From: Arion vulgaris
Taxonomy: Eukaryota; Mollusca; Gastropoda; Stylommatophora; Arionidae
NCBI GenBank assembly: GCA_020796225.1
Contig: CM036753.1
Location: 88,149,703-88,213,702, forward strand
DNA length: 64,000 nucleotides
Reading direction: 5' to 3'
Made by a program: the position numbers and the translations under genes
In this document: piece by piece, positions 12,601 to 24,600 of the stretch
Position numbering within the stretch: position 1 is the stretch's first letter
Layout: every line of letters starts with the position of its first letter
Notes under the pieces: model-generated
The model's database searches: none
Seen by the model: the letters and a program-made list of their open reading frames with translations, nothing else
What the model was told of the DNA's origin: nothing

Positions 12601-15600
12601 CAGCAGACGGAAGGGAATCATATACACTTAGAGAAACATTTAAAATGAAAATCAGATCTTCTGGAAGAGAGTACTACATAATATTTCTGAGAATACCCGG
12701 GACAAAGAAGAAAAACACTGACATTCGACACGGTCTAACATCGATGAAGAATGACAATGTCATATCACGAAAATTGAAAATGTATTGCCATATTGAATAC
12801 AGAACAGTAGCTTAGAGAAAGCAGTAACGTAGGGCGTCGTTCCTGAAAGAAAGCCAATACGATAATAATGACATGACATTATATAAACCTTGTGCACAAC
12901 GATGCTGAAGACAGGGAAACAGACTATGATGAAGATGGGAAGACAGACGGTGATGAAGACGAGAAACTGACATACGGTGATCAGGAGACTTGCAGTCCGG
13001 CTGTCATTAAATCGACGTTCTCCAAATGACATGATGCATGAAGCGAATGTATAAAGCATGTATACTTATTGACCAACACATTTAATCTTCACCAACAACG
13101 TCTTATATTTGTCTCAAGCAACGTTTTCACTACGTTGAATCAGTGCTAATAATTGTACATTAGTATATAGTTACTTTTAGCATTTGTTGTCTTTTTGGTT
13201 TAACGAAAGCTGAAATGTCTTTTTGGTTTTCCTTAGGTGAAATATCTATTTTAGACTTGCTGGCTATAACTATACTTTTGATCTAGTCATCATATTGTCA
13301 TGAAAGCTTTCTTCCTCTTCAGTACGCAATTTTTCATGTGGTTTGATGTTCATTATTGAGAACAAAAACCACAGCGCTTGTCAGTAATTGTTTAATCCTA
13401 CATTTTAATAACTCGCACCATCATTTTTTATTATCAAATTATCTATACTCTTGTCAATTTAATTGTCCTGCTCCCGTTTTCACCTGAACTGTTTAATTTG
13501 TGTGTACATGTACATGTTTAAGGTAGATTATATATTTCTAGTTTATGAACCACAACAAACACATGTTAGTATTGTAGAATGTGCTTATATTAGGTAGATT
13601 ATGATAAATTTATCTAAACAGCAAAACTTGCCATTAAGTTGATGTTGACAATTATTGTAAAACGTAATGTTATTTTATGATATTGTGACAATGGGATAAT
13701 AATTATATGTTATTGTGTTTCTTATTGATAAACCATGCACTTAGGCTGTCAATACTTGATCATAGATACAAATTATGCTCGGAATATAACAAAACAGACT
13801 ATAAAACAGTCAGTTAGTTAGTTTGTTCCTTTCGAGCCAAAGGCGGCACATAGGGCAGAGGTTTTAGATCTCCATGTGATGCGGTCGTTGCTAGCAGTTG
13901 GAGATCTTGTATGGTAAAATAGTAGACTTACTAATAAATAGTGATCACCCAGGGACATAAATACAACGCCCGTATGATATATATATACATATCACTGTAT
14001 TTATCCTATTCTTTACTATTCTAGAAATGTTGTGTCAATGAAAAGTGTAAACTCATTTTCTTACTGATGTTTGGAATGATGCATGTGTAGATAACTAATT
14101 ATCTAATATCTATTAAAAACTACTACTAGACACAATTGATAACTCTCACGTTTATAACGATATGCTGCTTGAGACTTCACGCTGATACTTCTGCAGATTC
14201 TAGACCAGTGCTATCCAACTTGTTTATATATTGGGGCACATCTGACTTTTGACTATGGAGGCGAGGCCGCTGTGTGACAATTGCAATAATAATAGTAAAG
14301 TAATATTAATACCAACAAAATAAAAATAATAACAAAGGAAAACTTAATCCTGGTTACAAGTTAATTAAGTTTTAAAAATATATTTGGTCAAGAAAAAACT
14401 GAGTCCAACTGTTATTCAGAAGCAGATTTTTTTCCTAGAAATTATGATTAACCTTAAGGAAGGAGGAATAAAATAGGGCAACAGAGATGTATCACACGGG
14501 TGCCATGGCGAGTTTGACATAACTGAGCTAAAGTATTTCTTTTCAACATGGGTTACTACATTTTGTGAATGTTGTAGTAAAGAAAAACGTGTGTCAATTA
14601 AAGAATAAATTAGGCATCTAGGAGGCGTACTACATCAACTGCAATATATGTTGATTAGACTTGTGGATTCTTATCCCTGTTTTCATCAATTACCTTTTAT
14701 GTGTAACTTTGTAGAGCTCTTTTTGAAACTGATAATATAGGAGGTGATATTAATAATCGTAAAGCTCCCATCCCTATGCTTAACGGCAAGAGTGGACAGC
14801 TACATCTTCCACCTGGGAATAGACAATAGATATTAATTACTATAGTTCGTTCCAAAATTCGTGATCACACTAAAGTTTAATTTGTACGAAATCTACCTGA
14901 TGGATAAAAGTAATGTTTTGCATGCAGTCTTATATACCTCACGACCTTACGAATTCATGTTTAACTAATTGGTAGGTAGCTTAGTTGATGCAAAAACGTT
15001 TTTGTTATATAACTTTGCATAACACACCAAAATGGTAACAAAAGTTTAGAATTTAGAGTTAATACACAAAATGGTGGTGAATGATTGCAAAGGCGTATCC
15101 CTATTACATATTATAAAAAAAGAAAGGTGACATAGGAAACAAATGATACCTTCCACTTCTATAAATGAAAGTAAATGTTGCGTACATACGTCAATGACAG
15201 TCGGTATGAAACATTGTGAACTGATTAATTCCACGGGATTCCCGATTTTGATTTGCATTGAATTGCATGTGGAACACGGAAATGCTTAGTTATTGACAAA
15301 CTTGACAATCGTACTGTAAAATTTCGACAAGTATACCAAATCAACATTGCGGTAATTTTAGAAATAACATATACAAAAATCTTACAGAACTAAAGGTTTG
15401 GGTGGGCAAAAATACTTTTGGAAGGTCGTCACTGTTACCTATATAAAAATGTAAATATCAAGACTTTATGTCAAGGGGATGATTGTATATCGATCGGTAA
15501 CGATGATCACGAATTTTGGAACGAACTTATAGTCTAAAGATGGTCCAGCGAAGAAGATATACACATTCCAAAATAAATTCGATTTCTCTTGAAATATCAA

Positions 15601-18600
15601 TTGTATAGTCACACAATAATATCAAAGGAATGCATTTTAACGTTGAGAGGCAAGACTAGAACAGTGTCCTTCTTATGTGTTTCTGAGAAACATCTAAAAT
15701 GTGTTCAAATGTAACAAGTTATCAGTCATTAGGTTCTCTTGTTTGAAAGAATTTTGAGCAGGAAAGTTATTTGGCTCATTCAGACTTCATTATATATTAG
15801 GTGTTACGTGAGTGTTGCCCTTCTGACGGCAAATCTACGCCATGGGCGGCTTTGATGGTCACGTGAGGCAAAACTCAGTCGAACGATTCAACAGAGATAC
15901 CAATCAATGGAGTCTAATTCGGCCGATGCATCACCAACGCAGTGACGCATCCGCTACTACATTGGGCGGTAGGGTTGAAAATAAAAATTAATCATATTTG
16001 TCTGTATTCCAAATGTCTTACTTCTCTTAGTCTATGTTTAAAATGTCTTACTTCTCCTGGTCTGTTACTTCTCCTGGTCTGTGCTTAAAATGTCTTACTT
16101 GTTCTGATATGTGCTTAAGATCTCCGTGTCGGCCTACAATAGACATCCATCACTTCTTCTCTTGTCATTGTGATACATTCCGTCAAACTGTTCTTTGCCC
16201 ATTATTATTATTTGTATTATATATATGTATATATAGGATATGCTCATATTTTTGTAAATTTCGTGCTGAAACAATGACTTCTTACATTTAAATTACTCCA
16301 TCATTTGGAAAAATAACTTCATCTGGTAGTGTAATACATGTTGGTAAAGTATAATCACATTGAATCTAATAAACCACAAACGTTTTCCTTCTGTCTTGCA
16401 ATATAGGTTAACCACACGTTTTACTTCTGTCTTACAGTATAGACACACGTTTTCCGTCTTTCTTACAGTATATATTAACCACACGTTTTACTTCTGTCTT
16501 GCAGTATAGGTTAACCACACGTTTTACTTCTGTCTTACAGTATAGACACACGTTTTCCTTCTGTCTTGCAGTACAGGTTAACCACACGTTTTACTTCTGT
16601 CTTGCAGTATAGATTAACCACACGTTTTCCTTCTGTCTTGCAGTATACATTAACCACAGATGGTTTACTTCTGTCTTACAGTATAGATTAACCACAGATG
16701 GTTTACTTCTGTCTTACAGTATATATTAATCACAGGTGGTTTACTTCTGTCTTACAGTATATATTAACCACAGATGGTTTACTTCTGTCTTGCAGTATAC
16801 GTTAACCACACGTTTTACTTCTGTCTTACAGTATAGACACACGTTTTCCTTCTTCACAGTATAGACACTTTTCCCTTTATTCAGTATAGACACACGTTTT
16901 CCTTCTGTCTTGCAGTATAGGTTAACCTCACGTTTTACTTCTGTCTTACAGTATAGACACACGTGTTCCGTCTTTCTTACAGTATATATTAACCACAGAT
17001 GGTTTACTTCTGTCTTTCAGTATATATTAACCACAGATGGTTTACTTCTGTCTTACAGTATAGATTAACCACAGATGGTTTACTTCTGTCTTACAGTATA
17101 GATTAACCACAGATGGTTTACTTCTGTCTTACAGTATAGATTAACCACAGATGGTTTACTTCTGTCTTACAGTATAGATTAACCACAGATGGTTTACTTC
17201 TGTCTTACAGTATAGATTAATCACATATTTTTACTTCTCTTACAGTATAGATTAACAACTTGTGTTTTACTTCTTCTACAGATATTAACACGATGGTTAC
17301 TGTCTAGTATATATTAACCACAGTTTTACTTCTGTCTTACAGTATATATACCACAGATGGTTTACTTCTGTCTTGCAGTAACGTTAACCACACGTTTTCT
17401 TCTGTCTTGCAGTATAGTTAACACGTTTTACTTCTGTCTTACAGTACAGGTTAACCACACGTTTTACTTCTGTCTTACAGTACAGGTTAACCACACGTTT
17501 TCCTTCTGTCTTGCAGTACATTAACCACAGTTTTACTTCTGTCTTGCAGTATAGATTAACCACAGTTTTCTTCTGTCTTGCAGTATAGTTAACCACAGTT
17601 TTACTTCTGTCTTCAGTATAAGTTAATCACAGTTTTACTTCTGTCTTACAGTATATATTAACCACAGATGGTTTACTTCTGTCTTCAGTATAATTAACCA
17701 CAGATGGTTTACTTCTGTCTTGCAGTATTACTTAACCACAGATGGTTTACTTCTGTCTTGCAGTATATATTAACACAGGTGTTTAATTCTGTCTTGCAGT
17801 ATATATTAACCACAGATGGTTTCCTTCTGTCTTGCAGTATACGTTAACCACACGTTTTACTTCTGTCTTACAGTATAGACACACGTTTTCCTTCTGTCTT
17901 ACAGAGACGTTCTTCTATCTAGGTATAGACACACGTTTTCCTTCTGTCTTGCAGTATAGGATTAACCACACGTTTTACTTCTATCTTCAGTATGACCGTT
18001 CTCTATACAGTTAACACACGTTTTCCTTCTGTCTTGCAGTATAGGTTAACCACACGTTCTACTTCTGTCTTACAGTATAGACCCCACGTGTTCCGTCTTT
18101 CTTGCAGTATATTAACCACAGATGGTTTACTTCTGTCTTTCAGTATATATTAACCACAGATGGTTTACTTCTGTCTTACAGTATATATTAACCACAGATG
18201 GTTTACTTCTGTCTTACAGTATAGATTAACCACAGATGGTTTACTTCTGTCTTACAGTATAGACTAACCACAGATGGTTTACTTCTGTCTTACAGTATAG
18301 ATTAACCACAGATGGTTTACTTCTGTCTTACAGTATAGATTAACCACAGATGGTTTACTTCTGTCTTACAGTATAGATTAATCACTATTTTACTTTCTTA
18401 CAGTATAGATTAACAACTTGTGTTTTCTTCTGTCTTACAGTATAGATTAACAACTTGTTTTACTTCTGTCTTACAGTATAGATTAACAACTTGTGTTTTA
18501 CTTCTTCTTACAGTATAATTAACAACTTGTGTTTTACTTCTGTCTTCAGTATAGATTAACAACTTGTGGTTTACTTCTGTCTTACAGTATAGATTAACAA

Positions 18601-21600
18601 CGTGTTTACTTCTGTCTTACAGTATAGATTAACAAGATGTTTACTTCTGTCTTACAGTATAGATTAACAACTGATGTTTACTTCTCTCTTACAGTATAGA
18701 TTAACAACTTGTGTTTTACTTCTGTCTTACAGTATAGATTAACAACTTGTGTTTTACTTCTGTCTTACAGTATAGATTAACAACTTGTGTTTTTCTTCTG
18801 TCTTACAGTATAGATTAACAACTTGATGTTTACTTCTATCTTACAGTATAGATTAACAACATTGTTTTACTTCTCTTACAGTATAGATTAACAACTTGTG
18901 TTTTACTTCTGTCTTACAGTATGGATTAACAACTTGTGTTATGCTTCTGTCTTACAGTATAGATTAACAACTGTGTTACTTCTGTCTTAAGTATAATTAA
19001 CAACTTTGTTATGTAGTTATTAAAATGTTTTTCTTCGTATAGATTTAAAAACTTGTGTTTACTTCTGCTTACAGTATAGATTAGCAACTTGTTACTTCTG
19101 TACAGTTTTGGATTAACAAATTGTGTTTTGCTTCTTCTTAAGTATAGATTAAACTTGTTTTTACTGTCTTACAGTATAGATTAACAACTGTGTTTACTTG
19201 TCTTGCAGTAGATTCAACTTGTGTCTATTTCTGTCTTGCTAGTATAGATTAACAACTGTGTTTGACTTCGTCTTACAGTATAGATTAACACTTGTGTTTG
19301 CTTCTGTCTTACATATAGAAATTAACAACTTGTGTTTTACTTCTGTCTACGTATAGATTAACAATTGTGTTTTACTCTGTCTCGTATAATTAACAACTTG
19401 TGTTTTACTTCTTCAGTATAATTAACAACTTGGTTACTTCTGTCTTACAGTATAGATTAACAAATTGTGTTTTACTTCTGTCTTACAGTATAGATTAACA
19501 ACTTGTGTTTTACTTCTGTTTAGTATAGATTCAACTTGTGTTTACTTTGCTTACGTAAGATTAACAACTGTGTTTCTGATTCTGTCTTACGTATAGATTA
19601 ACAACTTGTGTTTACTCTGTCTTACAGTATAATTAACAAATGTTTTTACTTCTGTCTTACAGTATAGATTAACAACTTGTTTTACTTTGTCTTACAGTAA
19701 GATTAACAACTTTGTTTTGCTTCGTCTTACAGTATGATTAACAACTTGTGTTAACTTCTGTCTTGATTAGATAGATTAACAACTTGTGTTTTTCTTCTGT
19801 CTACAGTAAAGATTAACAACTAGTGTTTTACTCTGTCTTACAGTATAGATTAACAACTGTGTTTACTCTGTCTTACAGTATAATTAACAACTTGTGTTTT
19901 ATTCTGTCTTACAGTATGATTAACAACTTGTGTTTATCTGTCTTACAGTATAATTAACAACTTATGTTTACTTCTGTCTTACAGATAGATTAACAATTGT
20001 GTTGCTTGCTTACAGTATAGATTAACAACTTGTGTTACTTCTCTTACAGTATGATTAACAACTTGGTTTACTTTTCTTACAGTATAGATTAACAACTTGT
20101 TTTACTTCTGTACAGTAGATTACACTTGTGTTTTGCTTCTGTCTTTATATAGATTAAAATCATGTTTTACTTGTTTACAGTATAGATTAACAACTTGTGT
20201 TTTACTTCTGTCTTACAGTATAGATTAACAACTTGTGTTTTACTTCTGTCTTACAGTATAGATTAACAACTTGTGTTTTACTTCTGTCTTACAGTATAGA
20301 TTAACAACTTGTGTTTTACTTCTGTCTTACAGTATGGATAGATCGGCAATAATTTTCTTATGATTTAATTGTTATATTATTACGTTTTCTTCTTGTAAAC
20401 TTGATGTCGCTGTTAGAATTGTCATCTTGCACTCTGGTACGAGTTATAAGACTTAACATTGTAAATAGTTTACTCATGGCTTTTCTGATAATGTAATAGA
20501 AATGTTACTCTGTTGACTGTCATGTAACTAGTATTTCGTATCGACCAGGAAAGGTGTACATATGCGGTGGATTCAATGGCCAAGAATGTATGAACTCGGC
20601 TGAGTATTTCAGTCCCGACACTGGTCAGTGGACACTCATTACTAATATGAACAGTAGGCGGAGTGGTGTAGGGGTCATTGCCTACAATGAATGCGTCTAC
20701 GCCCTTGGTGGTTTCAACGGTGTGACTCGTATGAACACAGGAGAGCGATATTGTCCTCGAACACGTCAGTGGGTAAACATACCAGAAATGTACAGCCCTC
20801 GCAGCAACTTTGCCACCGAGGTATGTTTTTACATACATTATTTATATAAATGCAAAATATTGGTCATACTCTGTTTTAATGCAATTCGTGGTGCCGGGGA
20901 AATACGTTTTCTGAAATGTACCATGCTTCCCTATACATCTCGGTTCCTCTCCGCAGAACTGACACGTCCCTATATACATCTCGGTTCCTCTCCGCAGAAC
21001 TGACACGTCCCTATATACATCTCGGTTCCTCTCCGCAGAACTGACACGTCCTATATACATCTCGGTTCCTCTCCGCAGAACTGACACGTCCCTATATACA
21101 TCTCGGTTCCTCTCCGCAGAACTGACACGTCCTCTACATAGAGCATTACATAAAGCACAAACACCGCAACTGCAGCAACAATCGCAGTGATCTCCGAAAA
21201 AAACCGCTGGAGAACAGAACGGGATGATTGGAATTTTAAAATTCCACGACTTTCGAAGCGCAAGTAAAACGGCTTAACAACAGCGACCCCAAATTAGTTA
21301 GTATTAATTGTCTGTAAGTCATAATGATATGGCCTACGGTCTTAATATGTTAGGGTGTGTATAAAACAATTAGTATAATCAAGAACTTATGAAACCCTAA
21401 AAGAACCCAAATAATTCCGAGTTGTGGTGGCTGCTATTAAAATAATTAACTGTGATTCAATCACATATCGTTGAGCTACCTTTATTTTGTAGATAGTAAA
21501 CAAACTGATTTTGACGAATACAGTAGATTATTTATTTCATCAGTATTGTTTTTTATCATCAGAAAAAAAGATCAAATAGTTTTCGTTGTTTTGCAATAAA

Positions 21601-24600
21601 TAAAAATTGCTAATACATTGAATCCAGAGAATAACATTAAAAATCGTGTGACGGTTTAAAATATGATATGTCGTAGTATGCGCTGTCATATCAGCTTAAA
21701 ACATACAGAGAACTGACGAACCACATGCAATTAATAGACCTCGATGTGACGGTATCATATCTTACTTTCGCTGAGAAATGGACATAGAGTTATTCTTCCT
21801 TTGACTTTGCACGGAGGCAGATATAAAAATATTGATTATATTGGGATATCATATCGTTATGCTAATGTAATAATATCGAACTATCGATTTTATGATCAAG
21901 GACAGCAGAAGGTAAAGACTGTATTCAGTGTAACTAAACAGCGGTATTCAGATAGACAATGTTTATGCAATGTTGAAATCTGCCGTCTATTTCTTTAACT
22001 ACTTTGTTGAAATTATACTGCGCAATGTGACGATTCCAGTGTCTAGGATGACAATTTTGATTCTATGTATCTAGAACTGTAACGTTTCCTCAATGTTTTA
22101 CTTGTTTAAATCTTTCAGCTAAAACTGGTTACTCTCTTTCTAGCCTGTCACGACCTTGACGCTTAAGGCAGAAACAAATGCCCGACATTCTTCTCTGTTC
22201 TTGACTATACTCTGTATTGTGTTCCAGCTGTGATTTATTACTTTAAGTTCTTGTTATACTGTTTACCTCCAGATCATTTTCGGGTGTCCATGTTTTCGTT
22301 TGCACAGTGGTGTCGATCTCGGTTGTGGTTTGCGTGGTAGAGTGAGTCTCCACGCGCATTACATGTCTGATCCATCTCCAGCATCTCTTTTGAATGATTG
22401 TGTTTATATTCTCTTGTTGGCACTGGTGTGATCAGTTCTTGACTAGGGATTATTTTATGACATAGTAACACACATAACACAGTAAGGTTTCTCATAAACC
22501 AGTTGTACTGAAGGTGGAAAGTTTGGACATAGCTTGCCCTGTCGTTCTCATACATACTGATCCGCATAGTGAACTTGATGGCCCACATCTGCGGTATACA
22601 TTAATCTTGATTCTGATTCTGTATTGGGCGAATTTTCAGACCAAAAATCTGGTTTCTATTATTCTATTACTTGCTTACCATTCATGACTTTTATTATAAG
22701 AAGTGTTATTTAAATATATTGTTTTCTATATGTATACATTAGATTTGAAGATTTTTTTCAGCTGCTCTTTTGTTACTTTAATATTCCACCTACTCTCGAT
22801 AAAGACAACAACAACACAAATATCTACACTTATTGAAACATTTTCAATCTATTTGATTACATATTGAAAATACACTGCGAAGTGATCTAATTAGACAGGT
22901 TACTTTTCTGTTGGTTTTTTTCAGATAATTGATGACATGTTATTCGCCATTGGAGGATTCAATGGAGTGACGACCATCTTCAACGTAGAATGCTATGATT
23001 CCAATGCTGACGAATGGTAAATATGTACATAATTTAGGTGGTTAGTTAGTAGTGTGCGATACAGCAGATTAGTGATGGTTTATCTGTAATCTGCGGTTAA
23101 TCCACATACATTTTAGAGTGGGTTATCTGCAGAAATGAAGGTCTATGTGTAATATGTTGTTATTCCAAGTGGTTAGTGTTGTGCAATACATGGATCGGAT
23201 CAGTGCTGTGAATTGATTTTTATATTTTGGAGCGCATCTGAATAATGGCTGGCAAGGCTTAGACGACGTGTGGAGAGTTCAGTAGTAATAGCAACAGTAT
23301 GAGTACTAATAAAGTAATATAGTAGTAGTAATGCTACCAACTTTGCTATCAGCGCCCACAGCGCACTAATAAAATATTCATTATTTAAATATAAATATTT
23401 TTATAAGTTCTTTTAGACTAAAAATATTGATTTAATGTCCATACAAATCGTGATCAGCGATATTGTTTTTATTAAAACCAGATTACTTGAGAGCACAAAA
23501 CATTTCATCAATGTTCCTGTAAAATGAGGTATCCTTTGTGTAAATTGGAACAAATGTAGTTGTTGCAATATGGGAAATGGGATTGAGCTAAAATCAGACG
23601 TATTCAACATTGCTAACATCACAAAGCAAAGCTAAATATTACCACAGTTTCATTACTGATATATTTGAAACCAATTTTGTTTATTCTTTTAACTCTTTCG
23701 TCCTTCGGGCTGATTTACTGGTTTACATTATTTCTTAAGATAACACAGAGCCAGTATACCGGCTAATTTAGTATACATTGCCAAGTAAATGCGTCCGGAG
23801 ATAAAATAAAATACGGAGTAAAAGAGTTAAAAAAGTACATTCATATTGCAAATGTATTTTAGTTAGCATATTTCAGTTTTTTAATCAACTCTTTTGTCTC
23901 TACAAATAATTGCGGATCAGTATTAAAATTGTTTTTCTAAATGCACATTTCAGAACGATTTTAGCATAGCTTCTTCCAATTTGTCCAACTTTAACATCAG
24001 CATTCTTTCTTCTATGTCCTTGAAAATCTTTATTCTTCTGGAATTTTTGCAGCACATTTGTTTCACCCCAATAGAGTGTTTTAACTTTAATTCATATTTC
24101 TCTGGAAGTCAATAACACATTTGATATTTTCCAATAATATTTTGTTTTCACAATTCTTCTCCAAATCATGTGCATTTTTGTATTCTGTTAAATGTCATTC
24201 TGTATTAGTTAATTTAAGTTACTGGTGAGGATCAGGTGCACAGATCTGAATTTCATGAAAAAAAAACCCCGAGAATCTCGATAAACGAACTAAAAAGTTA
24301 AATGTGTTGGCAACGAAAATATTATATTTGTTTATTATTCGTTTGAAATGAAATCTTCTTTAACTGATTCAGTACCAGGTTTTTTTCACCTCTGGACGGA
24401 ATTATTTTTAGCTTCAAAAATATTGCACACATACTTTAGTTAAATTAAAATATTGTTTCTAAATATGATTTAAAGTTGAACTTATTATATATCAAATTAA
24501 AGATAAATGATTGTACTTTCATAAAATATTTATTGTATGCGAAAATATAATGTTGTGTTGACTGTGCATGACAAATATTAGCATGTAATAAAAAAATTAA

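Noticed and set aside
16293..18014. Short frames with repeated NLYCKTEVKR-like peptides
   Set aside because: They lie wholly within the 38-bp array on the antisense strand and change frame as unit length varies.
20470..20838. 122-codon antisense frame over a KLHL10 exon
   Set aside because: It is the shadow of the coding exon at 20549-20820, with no features of its own.
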